Translations under genes and position numbers: made by a program | Part shown: positions 53,223 through 64,000 of the stretch, in pieces | How the letters are laid out: every line of letters begins with the position of its first letter | How positions within the stretch are numbered: the stretch's first letter is position 1 | Notes under the pieces: generated by a model | Databases searched by the model: none | The model's input: the letters and a program-made list of their open reading frames with translations, nothing else | What the model was told of the DNA's origin: nothing | Origin: Plasmopara viticola | Lineage: Eukaryota; Oomycota; Peronosporomycetes; Peronosporales; Peronosporaceae | Direction: 5' to 3' | Assembly: GCA_001695595.3 (NCBI GenBank) | Contig: MBPM02000023.1 | Span: 62,001-126,000 of the forward strand | Length of the DNA stretch: 64,000 bases

Positions 53223-55085
53223 TTGGTGTTGCCTACCGAGGCCGAGCAAATTGTGGAACGATTGGAAGACCAATCACCTGAACAGATTGGACGATCCACG
53301 CATTGGCTGGAGTATCACCATGCGATGGAGAAGCTCAATTTACAAGCTCATCAGTCTGCTCGACGCAAACAAGATAATTTTGTAGTGGAAAGCTTGCTGA
53401 CTTTTGACAAGTTTCCAACCATCATAAGCAATTTGCTCTCTCTCGAGCTTTGGAAGACAAATATCTTGCCATTACTCGAGTGTCGCACGCAAGACACGGT
53501 GTCTCTGCGACTGTACTTTGTAGTGTATCACGAAGCGACTTTGACAAACTTGCTAGAGGTCGCATTTTTCCACGAGCATGTCGTGGAGAGTCTATCGGAC
53601 GATCTGCTGCTTGAGCTCATTGACTACTGCATGCGAAAGCTTTCATGGTTGGTTGGGGTTCCTCGTGATCGGATTGCAGACGTCACGAGCTTTCACAAGA
53701 CGGGTTCGGAATTGGCACAAATGATTAAAGCACAAAGTCCTTGTGAAGAGCTCGAGCGACAGCGAATGGAGATTGAGTTCCGTGTGGCCGTGCAGACTGT
53801 TACGATACTACGCTACGTGGCGGAGAGACTTCATGTGCTTTCCCTAAGTGTTGTTTCTCGTCTATTGGACAAGCATGACGCTCTCCTCACGCTTGTGGCA
53901 TTAATTGAGAACCCGCCATGGACACACAAGGCGGTTAGCAAAGTCCCTTCCTCTACAAAGAACGCAGTCCAAAGAACGGAAGTCAAGTGGAAAAAGTTTG
54001 TCGATCAGAAATGGGTCGTAGTAGAGCCTTGTGATCTCCTTGCACTCACGACAACGGAAGCTCAAGTGTGGCTAGCCATCTACTATTTACTATGCACCAA
54101 GTCGGCTCGAGAGCATTATGAGGTGACGCACTATCGAAAGGCCCAGCTTTTACGCATCCGAAAGTACCTCAATGAGCTTTTGGTAGGCCAGTTGCCTCTT
54201 CTTGCAGACATTCAACGATACTTGGATGAGCTGGCCATCGTTCAAGTTGGTAGCACATCCACTTTGAGCAAGAATAGCCTCGTTATGGAGACGGTGCCAT
54301 ATTTACGAGACCGTCTTTTGCGAGCATTTCGCTCACGGTACAGGGATCTTGCACGTGACTTTGACGAGATAAGTGTCAATTTTTGTCGAGGAGATGATCT
54401 CAAGGATTTGGCCGAGTTGTACCAAATTGATGGAGTCGACGAACTGCTTGAGGGTGAAAGTATAGCAGCGGACAATGTCTCAGCTGATGACGAAGTGGAA
54501 GTCGAAGAGGAGAACGATCGTGAAAACGACTTAAAACTTCTTGTGCCCTTGCGCGTCAAGCTCGAGTTTTTTAACTCAGCGACTGGGAAAACGACAATCC
54601 ACAAAAATGCTTTGATCGTAGAACTTGATAGCAACAATGAACCCATACCGTGTTCTAACACCAATGACGTGAAGGTGGAGTTTACTGTAGACCAAGAGAG
54701 TCGAGTCACAGTGGAGAGCCAAACCCAGCGTTATAATCGTTATCGCTTACACAAGGATGAAAAACCAGAAAGCACCGAAAACTATATCCAGAGCCACGCT
54801 TCCGCCATAGCGCACGTATGGTTCGTAGGAGGAAAAAAATCGGAAAAGCACGAGATGAGGCTATCGTGTGATGATCTCAAACTCCCTGAAATCTCACAGG
54901 CTGAACCCGACTCTGGCATGACAAAACTATGGAAGCAAATTGGGTCAATTGATGAGTCAAATCTTGCGGTCGTACAGTGCCAGCTTATCGCTAATGCTGG
55001 AACAACGACTGAAGGAAATTGTGACAACAATGCACATTCGCGTGGGTACCGGCTCGGAGCACTTTATTTGGCGGTGCCATACTAG
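53223..55085 (+). CDS. ZMYND10: ZMYND10-like dynein assembly factor, start uncertain, no MYND finger
   Basis: The open frame from about 53223 gives about 620 aa aligning with ZMYND10 (DNAAF7) from its LLLPxEAE start: [106 protein letters not shown]. The family is needed in the cytosol for axonemal dynein arm assembly. No ATG lies in frame at the start, so a short 5' exon upstream is likely. After the last conserved block ([16 protein letters not shown]) the usual Cys-rich MYND finger is missing. It is replaced by an acidic linker and a beta-rich region of about 160 residues ([16 protein letters not shown]) of unknown type. Confidence 0.85.
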   Translation: MVLPTEAEQIVERLEDQSPEQIGRSTHWLEYHHAMEKLNLQAHQSARRKQDNFVVESLLTFDKFPTIISNLLSLELWKTNILPLLECRTQDTVSLRLYFVVYHEATLTNLLEVAFFHEHVVESLSDDLLLELIDYCMRKLSWLVGVPRDRIADVTSFHKTGSELAQMIKAQSPCEELERQRMEIEFRVAVQTVTILRYVAERLHVLSLSVVSRLLDKHDALLTLVALIENPPWTHKAVSKVPSSTKNAVQRTEVKWKKFVDQKWVVVEPCDLLALTTTEAQVWLAIYYLLCTKSAREHYEVTHYRKAQLLRIRKYLNELLVGQLPLLADIQRYLDELAIVQVGSTSTLSKNSLVMETVPYLRDRLLRAFRSRYRDLARDFDEISVNFCRGDDLKDLAELYQIDGVDELLEGESIAADNVSADDEVEVEEENDRENDLKLLVPLRVKLEFFNSATGKTTIHKNALIVELDSNNEPIPCSNTNDVKVEFTVDQESRVTVESQTQRYNRYRLHKDEKPESTENYIQSHASAIAHVWFVGGKKSEKHEMRLSCDDLKLPEISQAEPDSGMTKLWKQIGSIDESNLAVVQCQLIANAGTTTEGNCDNNAHSRGYRLGALYLAVPY

Positions 55086-58000
55086 AAGCTAATGCTATTT
55101 ACATTCGGTAGTCATTTCAGAAAAAATGTGCCTTCTCACGAAGTTTGATGCCTGAATTCATCGACATGCCCATTTATATATTTGCCATTTTATATCTCGC
55201 CACCCCTGTGTGTGCCAATTTTGCTTATTACATTTATCTCTATTGTCTTTCTTGTTTAGCTTAAGTCCTTATAGACTTCTTTTCAGGTTGGACACAAAGG
55301 TTTTATACGGAGTTTTACGGGTAGCACCACGCTAATTTAAGAATCAATTTTAATTTATATGACGCACAATTTTTCATACTCTTGTAAGTACCAAAGACAA
55401 TCCCGGTTGCAGCCACGGTTTATTTTGACTTTGTAGGCTAATTTATTTAGTAGAAACTCCGTCTCCGCAAAGTACATCAGAAAGATTTTGATTTTCCTAT
55501 GAAGGGCTTCATAGGGCTAGATATCTTTGCTAGAGCACGACGACCAAGTGCCTTTATTGAATACAATACCACGAATCAAGCTGCTAACGCTGCTATAGTC
55601 TGCATTTCTAGAAATTATAAACTGGCATCCGTAGGTTTTACTTCAAGTGAACGTACCGGCCCAATACGGTGTAGCGATCGAATTGTACAGACCAAGCGTG
55701 CCAGGCTCGACTGATCCTTTCGTAGAAGAACTAGTAAAGCGGATGACCATTCGTATTTATAATTTTCAACCGGAAAATATTTTTTTTTTATTATTTTCCA
55801 TAAATATCGTTTTTTACAGTCGTAGACAAATTTACATCGATATGTTAGACAGCAATAAAGACTTTATCTCTGGCAAGCCGACCTGGCTCGTGACTCTCAC
55901 CCGCACTCCACCTCGGCTTACGAGAAATCTTGTTCGACACGAGATCGCACAGCGGCTTCTCTTTTTTTGCTGCATGAGATGCAAAGCGATATTAAGGCTT
56001 GCTAGACACGGTTATCTAACTGAGGTGTGGTTCATCTGAATCTTGCAGTCGCTCCCTCTTTATTCTCTGTACATTCTCGACGATGATAAACTGATCATCG
56101 ACATCTCACAGTGATTCATTGAGGACCGAGAATACGTAAGATGACATTGCCAGCGGGCCTAGCTACGATACAGATGACCATATGATGGTGATGGAACCTC
56201 TATCTGATCGACAGGCTTTAAATGAAATCGCTGTACAGATGCTGCGACAATAAGATCCTAAGCATAATCGAAGAATGGCATTTTTGTTTTTTTGGAGGTA
56301 GGACGAAAATGAAAATATAAAGTGCTTTACTTCGACTTCTGACCATCAAATAATGTAAGCATTGACTGACCGAAAGATCGCATATCTACCTGCAGGCTTT
56401 CTCAGTACAAGGGGCTGTGTGACCCCGTCACACTAAATAGAGCATTCATTTAAATCGACGTCCATGTAGATTGTCTACGTTAACTCTTAAGAGCTCAAAA
56501 TTGATTTGTACGAACTCTTTCCAACTCAGATTAAGCTATTTTAGGGACTTGCCGGCTTGAGTAAACGGCCGCATTTGCAGCTTTCCAATTGCAAAGCAGC
56601 TGGAATCCATTAGAGTGCAGAACTCTACAAGAAGGTTTTCTGCTTCACCTCGGAGGGACGGACTTTGCTTTTCCCAGCGTTAACGTCTGCGAGCGGTCAA
56701 AGCCATTGAAATTTAAGTCTCTACTATTAAGGAGGAGATAGAAAAAAAAGGTCGAGATTTCTCGTTTGATCAAGCAGGTCGAGATGGCCCCGAAAGCGGC
56801 TACTATCTCAGACAATTAGACGTACGTTGCAATTGAAATTTTGTATTTGGGTGATCATGCTAAAAGGCTGGACACTTACGATTGAAAAAAATGACCTAAG
56901 TTTCGTATTTCGATGACAACTATAAAGGCATTGTTAAGAAATGATGCATCCGGTGGAAATTTATCTCGCCAGCATTTACGCTTTCTATTTTGCAAAGACA
57001 GCGTAAATATTATATATACGTCTATAGATGATGGCCTTTATTACTTAGGTGGCACCTAAGGCATTTGCGTGAAAGGTTTCTCGGCTTCGACAGACCCCTT
57101 GTCATGGGTATGGCGTGGCTAAAGCGTCACAAGCCCTGGGCTAGTTGGCGCTAAAAATAGCGTTGCTTCTAGCGGAGCTTTAATCGGTCAAGAATTCACC
57201 TCTGTTAAAAACAAAAGCAGTATTGGCGTAAACAATGGGCCACGAAAACCAACGCGTTGGACTTTGAATGACGAAAACGGACGCTGATAGTGAAAGAACT
57301 ACGTCAATTTGTGTCAGCATGTCAAGTGTCAGTACTTCAACCGACTCTGACAACTTCTTTTGTCAAACACTAATTATATCTGTCCACCATGCACTAGCCT
57401 ACTAAAAATGTAGCCGTGTTGCAGTGTTAAGCAATGACAACAGCACACACACATTATCAAACTCGAACTACAAATCTGTAAATCCCTACGCCAGACAGAA
57501 AGTTTTTTGATGCGGCACACGGCACTGCTGCGCTAATTTAAGTCAATTAAGCTCTCAAGCTTATCGATTTTTGTCAGGATAAATACATGATCGTCATTGA
57601 CCAAATATGCACTTTAATTTTCGAGGTCAGTCGTACCACGCTTTAAGCCGATTTGAAATTCGTATATTAAATTTTGAAGAAATGAGAGCCCGCCCTCGCG
57701 CTTCCGTTCGTACCCTATTAGCAAGCAACGCAAGCACTACAAACGTCAGTCAGGCATCATGCACGTCGTGGTCATTGGATCAATCGTATTGAGCGAATCA
57801 ATATAAAGAATAGAAGGCAATCACTCTATCGAACAGATGCTTTGGCCATACCGTTGGCATACTTCCATGCGACCTTTCGGATTTGGTCCAAATTACAAGG
57901 ATATAATATATCAGTAGCCTTACTTGCATATTTTACGCATGAATTATCATTTAAAGAAGCTTGTTTCAAAATTGTTTCTATACAATGTTCGTCGTCGACT

Positions 58001-58810
58001 ATCCCAAGCCTCACATCCTACAGTGCCCCAGTTGATAAGCTTCATCTTTGCTACTACAAACTTTCACAACTTCCTTTGCAAGGCGCAATCAATATCGTCA
58101 CTATAGTACTTGGATGTTTAAAAATTGTCATCAACGAAGATTTCGTGTTCGTTTACAACATCGCTTATTCTTATGGATGCCAATAAAATTTTAAAGGAAA
58201 CATATTGCACCAATACAATGTCAGTATTTAAACGCACGATAATCAATATGTCGGAAACGCGGAAGGACTTATCAATCGGCAGATTGCTACTCCAATTCGT
58301 CAGCATATTGCTCGTCCAATTGATAAAAAATTCCACTAGCATTTACTCAAACCGAAATCCACTAGGGCCAAATGATTAAAAAAGAGCAATTAGAATGGTC
58401 TTCTACCGCTGAGCATGAGCGGATTGACAACGGCAGCATTGAGTAGCCCAATTGACTGCGACCACGTATTCAAAAGTTATATCACTGCCTGATCACGAAG
58501 TTTAGGCAGCAGCTACGCGGACCGAGTTCGTGTGTGCATTTGTTTCTGTGTATCAGCTTTCGGTACAAATTTTAAGAATTTTTTAGCAACTTATTGCCTT
58601 GATAGCACGGAGCGAGGGTGTGCAAATTAATTGAAAATGCACGCAGTACTCGAACTGAGATAGGTGTGTTTCCTCTCGCCATCACAATGAAATGATACTG
58701 ACACAGTGGCACAGGTCCAAAACGAGATCAACAATGATTTCCAAAAACTTCCGATCACTTTCACCACGTTGGAATATAATAACAGTGCTATTATAACACC
58801 ATGCATGTCG
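55086..58810. other. 3.7-kb gene-poor region
   Basis: AT-rich with short ORFs only. The longest, 55647-56039, has a low-complexity Phe run and no domain. The sequence is probably old repeat or pseudogene material, without a clear class. Confidence 0.4.
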
Positions 58811-61660
58811 TCAAATAGTTTGATCCCATTGGTCGAAATCATTCATGTCATCATACACTGCTTGTGCTGCAGTAATGACATCGGCGAGATCGTGCGGCAT
58901 GTTCTGCATCACAGCCGACGATGGAGCCGTGTCGTCCAATAGTAAATCGGATGAAATTTTGGACACAATGATTGCGTGAGGCATCTTGCAAGACCACGAT
59001 TGACACGGTAGTTGAGAGCTTGAACAACATGTGCACGCAAGAATACGAGGATCCTTCTTTTCAAAATGCACATCGTCAGCTCCTGGCAGTGACGGATTCA
59101 GCACACGAAGCCTATTTGTTAGAAATGAATGATGTACCGTTCGAGTTCGAAACTCGTTGCGTGAGCGAAGAAAAAGCAGCAACTCGGTGGACGACAGCTC
59201 AATCTTTAGTCTATCAATCAAAAAACGGTGCAGCTGAAATAGGGAAGCTGGTGGATCGCAAACACCACTAAGTTTTCGTACAAGCTCATCTGTGTCGTAG
59301 CTGTTCAAAAGACGATCACCAATAGTAGTAGCTTCATCCTCACTACCTGTGCTGCTATCGCTTTCGCGAAGGGATTTTGAACGGCTCGTTTCGATGGTGT
59401 CTTGTGTGCTGCGTTTCGTGTCGGCACCGGATGGTTGGAATCTGCAGATGATTTTTTGGCTTGCTTGAGACTTTATAGTGTCCTTGCTACGGCCTTTACC
59501 GGAACCTGTTGCTTGTACCTTGTAAGATAAATGGTCAGCTTTGCTGTTGAAGGTTGTCTTTTTCTCTCGTTCTTTATCTTTAGGTAGGCGTGGAAATTGC
59601 CGGCGAAGAACCTTAAGTGGAAGAGCCGTGAACGTTTGCATTGACTCGGTGTCATGCTCAGGTAGAATAGCATCCACCGCTATTGGTAGAGTTTTCAAAC
59701 TTGTATCGTGCGTGAACTCATTCTGTGCAGTTACACCACTCGGTAAGCTGGTCAAAAGGCAAGATGTAAGACCAATCAACTATCGCAAACATTAAAATTC
59801 ACGTGAAGCTAGACATACTCAGGCTGGACTGCAGTGTGGTAAGCCTTTGTCTGAGAGTGCTTGAACGACACCCGGTGAGAGAATAGATCTCCCAGACTAT
59901 TTAGCTGGTAGATACTTGCAACTTCAGAGCTTCTATCGCGCAAAGCGCAAACTCCCGTTAAGTGGGTATATTCTCCGCCGTCTTCCATTCGCAAGTCTAA
60001 CGTTGCATCGGCAGCAACAAGTTGTTCTGTACTTGACTGGGCCATGTCTGAGTAATCATCATCACTAGAACGCAGTGGTGTAAGCGACATGACTATACCG
60101 CCCCTTCCTTTTACTGTTCGTTCGAACGGAAAAAGTGTCGTTACTTTAGGTCGTTTTGAGCTCGAAATGATAAATCCTATGAGAAACAAATGAGTCTTTG
60201 TGTGAATGTTAACAATTGGTCGCATACCTTGTAAATCGTTCATATTTCTTGACATTTCCACTTCGCTAATCATTCCAAAGGAAAAGTCGAGCTCACCAGA
60301 ATATTTCTGCGGCTGGAGCCATGATAGAAGCGGCTGTCTTGCCATACGGCTATCCAAAACTTCAATAGCGACACTTGTGCCGACAACAAATTGGAAAGGA
60401 TTGCTAACATGTTAGAAATCAAGAAAAATGCAAGATGTATCAGTTCCCTGTGTTAAACATCGACCAAATTGGAACCAAGTTTGTACCTTGCTCTACGCTT
60501 TACGTCATAAATGGTCACGAATGCACCCGCACCTCTCACGTCAAATAAATCGCTTGCATGTTCTGGAGACTCTCGACGATCCAAAGTCGACACTGTGACT
60601 CGATTGGCCGCCCAAAGAACACACGGGTGACTATACATCAAGACCAAGTGAATTATTCAAAGAAACAGCTATATAAAGTTATTTCACTTACCTCGAATAC
60701 TCGCAGCGTAGAATACGATCAGGGGTACACACGTCTTTCTTGACATTCTGGACTTCTCCCTCGGGATCCCAGCAATATACTGTTCCATCAACAGTTACCA
60801 CAGCCAACTCAGCTTCTGTATGCGGGCTTCCAGTGACGTGGTTGATTACGGTTTCGAAAAAAGATATCTTCGCTTTCGCTTGGAGCTTCCGCATATTGTC
60901 TTGTGTTACACGTGCTGGAGCTGCAATAATTGTGCAGAATGTGTTACCACGTGCAACTGCAAGTACCTTTGCCGTTGCAGTCGAATGATACGCATCCCTG
61001 CTTCCCAAGACTGCAAACTGTCGAATAGGAGCCCCAGTCTCAATCACCGTGCTCGAGCACGGTGACCCATCGTCCGATTCTCCTTTACTGTACCATGCAC
61101 ACGCTTGCTGCAGCACATGACCTGTAGGGTAAAACACCACGTGTCCGTCCTGACCACAATCAACTCCTGAGATCGCATTGCCTTGCCACTTGGATAAATT
61201 GTAGCAATCTTCTTGCGGACTGTAAAAATTGATTTTAAAAAGGTACGAATTCATTTTCTGATACTCTCAAAGTGCTTTAACATTAAACGTACGGACATTC
61301 ATTCTCCAAGAAGTCCATCATCAAGTCGTGAGGCACAAAGTCACGGTAATTCATCCGGTAATACGATGCTTGGGCCTTCCAATCATTCTTCTTGATTTGT
61401 TGTTTCCCGACCAATTGCCGCTGCAGTTTGTTGCGTTGATACGGCCGTAAGAACGAGTAGCCTAGAGCATTACGCACGTGTAGACGCATGACGCCACACG
61501 CGTCGACTGCGCAGCCATTTCTTTCGTATCGTCGACGCGAATCATTCAGTAAATTGGGCTTTAGTGGTATATGGTCTGGATCTGAACCTGCTAACGTTAC
61601 CCCGAGTCCAGTGGCAGCTAGCACCGGCACTGCATTGGGGTACACAGAAGTTGCCTCCAT
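58811..61660 (-). CDS. TAF1C: TAF1C-like RNA polymerase I initiation factor subunit
   Basis: Six exons (61660-61293, 61219-60692, 60630-60487, 60403-60228, 60176-59819, 59747-58811) close in frame at 836 aa. TAF1C is the beta-propeller subunit of SL1/TIF-IB that brings Pol I to rDNA promoters. Matching blocks come in order: ELAVVTVDGTVYCWDPEGEV, SHPCVLWAANRVTVSTLDRR, and VAIEVLDSRMARQPLLSWLQ. These parallel the ELAICSRSGAV, HPRVLTVGDRT and LYLVDERLPLVPMLKW blocks of the human protein. The last exon is a Ser/Lys-rich linker followed by a helical C-terminus. The primary match is distant, so function rests on block order. Confidence 0.65.
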
Positions 61661-64000
61661 GCAATGAAATAGGCACAGACTTTTTGCTGGAGTGTAATTT
61701 GCTAAGCATTTCCACCAATCACCAAGTATCGCACAGAATTCGGGACGTGACAGGAAGAAAAATTACCGGTACTTGTTTATATGATGCTCATCGGTCACAT
61801 ATTTTATTTAAAAAGCATTAAAAGCGGTTAGTTCTATAAACCCTACTTTGAACTCTTAGCTGTAGCGGAAACTTGACATTTGATATCGAATCAGTAACCT
61901 TGGATCCGTACATGGCATCGTGTAACGGGCCGTTAATAAAAGCACGCCTTTGTAGTGAATAGTGCTCTTTTCTTTTGAGTAATTTAAACAAATGGCGGCG
62001 ATGTTTTACTATTAGTTTATAGCGGTCCATACTAAGTAATAAAAGAATACCGAAATGGACCTCACCTGTACTACAAAGTTGAGATAAGTCCATATACTAA
62101 ATTATAGATAAATTGAAAAATCGCACACATCGAACCCCTTGAGACCACAAATGATGAACGACCATTCACCGGAAGTTTTAGTTATCCCACCTTGAATTTC
62201 ATATAGCAAATCCTACGCCTACGTGGTTAGTTTAATTACTTAAACCCTCGTAATACAATCTTCCTGCAATTGTCGAGAGTGAAAGCTTGTTGGCTTACAC
62301 GGGCCGAGGAGGCGGCAAAATTTGCCCCCTCCTTTCTACCAATCAGCTAATGCGCATCGCGGCATTTAAAGACAGCCCAGGTACGGTAGCACCAGTGGCG
62401 CCTACTCTGCAGCTCAAGCCATAGAAGCTTAATGCTTCATATGGAATGTAAAGCCTTCTCTTTCGAATCAAAAGGAATAGAAGAGCAGACGATCGTTTTA
62501 GATGGGTGCGAGCCCTCTAACTAATGTAAGAAACAATATTTACGCATGACCATATGGCACGCACTTATCGCTTCTTCTGGAATCCTCCTTTTCTGCAGCT
62601 TTAGAAGCGCTCTTTTATTGTCCCAGGAAGGCCAAGCCGCAAACTAGGCACTCAGTCTTCAAACAAATTTACTAGAGTCCTGAGACCGCATGAATGGGGG
62701 AAATCAATGTTCCCTTCGACAAATCGTGAGCTCCACCAGCACTTATACTTATCAAGCTTCATTCTGTACACAAATGTCTTAGGTTTAACTTATATTTAGT
62801 CTTACTTGAGAATTCTGAAAGATATCTAAGGTTTATTTTTCCTGAGGAATATCAGAGGTGGTGTTCAGAGATCCAACATCAATATTTCCACCGGAAAGAG
62901 CAGAAAGTGATGAGATTCCCATAATCCCAAGCACGAAACACTGTGTCACCAAGAGATCAGCACTGTCAACAAAGCAATGCGAGCTCGTCAAAAGCATAAT
63001 TCGCTGAAAAAACGAATGGCATGTTGACGTATGTGTTCTTCCTGCAGAGGATGTCTGCTTTGTAAGTAGCCATGAAGCTCACGAAGACTTTGAGAGATTA
63101 AAATAGTCTCAGCTTGGCCTACTCCACGCTCTCACAAGGATTTGCCGATGTGGTGTAGCATATTTAACAATTCAAAGTTGGCTATGTGGGTCTCACAAAT
63201 CCTCTTTCTCATAGGACATTGAGTGGTACCGGGAGAGACAGCATCAGGATGTTCTAAAGGTATCGAGGAGAACCCCAGCAGGCACATGTTCTAGCTTTGA
63301 CGAAGCTTTTTGGCGTCGATTAAAACATTTCTGAATACGTTAGCGGGTGCGCGTTACATGAGCAAGTCATCTCAATCCACTCCAGGAAACTAAGGATCGC
63401 CTACCGACACAACTCTGTCCAAGACAACGAGTTATGTACCATGAAGTAACCACTGGTGAAATTACGAGTGCATCTTTCGATTTGCGATTCGTTAAGATCA
63501 TGCATTTGCAACGATGGCGATATATATGCCATTTTTTCTCGGAATAATGGCAAGATGGCTGTCATTTTTCACAAATGATAACTTGCGCGTTATATATACG
63601 TAATGTGTTTGTCGGCACGCTTTCGTGCAGGCCATATGTTGAGTTGGTCATACAACTTGGAAGTCCATAAATCTCGACGTTGCCTCTGGCTTGCCACAGG
63701 TTACGGGTTTATTGGTATACAAGAACCTTTTGAGCAAGATTGTGCATCAAGCATCTGTTCCGGTCAGTGGAACCTAAACTAAACAGCAAGGCTGTTTAGC
63801 TTTAAAAAATGTAGATATCATGGTCTCCGAAACACGATAATGTCGGCTATAGTTTTTGCGGTGTACCGCTGCGTAATAATAGATGTTATTTCAACTACCT
63901 GGAGCCTGCAACTGTCAACAGCAGACTATTCACAAACGGATGGTCAGATCAAAAAAGTAGTGCGCAGTATATGCGCTGAAGTGGGCTGGCTGGCTATCTC
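61661..64000. other. Gene-free end of the window
   Basis: The first part is the TAF1C 5' flank. A near-perfect 25-bp palindrome sits at 62308-62332, followed by ACCAATCAG (CCAAT box-like) and TTTAAA. From 62.5 kb on there are only short ORFs and no recognisable repeat class. Confidence 0.4.
62308..62332. repeat. Imperfect 25-bp palindrome
   Basis: Two 12-bp arms (GGAGGCGGCAAA and TTTGCCCCCTCC) pair with one mismatch around a single A. The GC-rich arms stand out from AT-rich flanks. It could be a dimeric factor site in a promoter or LTR, or the end of a DNA element. Confidence 0.5.

Noticed and set aside
54242..54709. A 155-aa minus-strand open frame
   Set aside because: It is antisense to ZMYND10, Ser-rich, without any domain.
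1..64000. CRISPR arrays, bacterial operon signals, phage or plasmid features
   Set aside because: None is present. Spliced genes and oomycete families show nuclear eukaryotic DNA.

Overview
The window is nuclear DNA of an oomycete, most likely a zoospore-forming Peronosporales species (Phytophthora or downy-mildew type). The evidence is a secreted elicitin with an oomycete initiator element, a CBEL-like CBM1+PAN secreted protein, a decayed Crinkler (LFLAK) effector, short 65-100 bp GT-AG introns, very tight gene spacing, and flagellar genes (NME7, ZMYND10) that would be absent from aflagellate downy mildews. Species cannot be fixed from the sequence alone. No tRNA, rRNA or CRISPR was recognised.

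Layout. 1-22.2 kb is dense and housekeeping: elicitin (-, cut by the window edge), adenosine deaminase-like (-), SRP receptor alpha (+, 7 exons), FEN1 (+), C2-TBC RabGAP (-), a small three-exon unknown (+), cohesin loader MAU2/SCC4 (-, 7 exons), THH1/TOM1-family membrane protein (+), histidinol-phosphate aminotransferase (-, 6 exons), a retroposon insertion with target-site duplication, a 1589-aa multidomain formin (-, 10 exons) and a histidine acid phosphatase (-). 22.2-27.3 kb is gene-poor and decayed. 27.3-35.5 kb carries the CBEL-like gene, an RPA-like OB-fold protein, a tail-anchored unknown, a PDK1-like kinase that appears spliced to a CPPED1-like phosphoesterase, and a Rab8-type GTPase. 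35.5-42.9 kb is gene-poor and holds the Crinkler pseudogene and a possible integrase scrap. 42.9-55.1 kb is dense again: ESS2/DGCR14, an FAD oxidoreductase, a membrane RBR ubiquitin ligase, ATP synthase epsilon, TYW1, NME7 and ZMYND10. 55.1-58.8 kb is decayed, 58.8-61.7 kb encodes a TAF1C-like Pol I factor, and the last 2.3 kb has no recognisable gene.

Many genes sit in head-to-head pairs with 66-222 bp between start codons (ADAL/SRPRA, TBC/small gene, MAU2/THH1, OB-fold/membrane protein, ATP5E/TYW1, NME7/ZMYND10), so shared promoters are likely. The most unusual items are the kinase-phosphoesterase fusion whose phosphoesterase half has lost its metal ligands, the GOLD-RUN-GOLD-FYVE-FH2 formin, and a ZMYND10 that lacks its MYND finger. 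Exon structures were built by hand from splice motifs, reading phase and family resemblance. All multi-exon models close in frame, but none is backed by transcript data.
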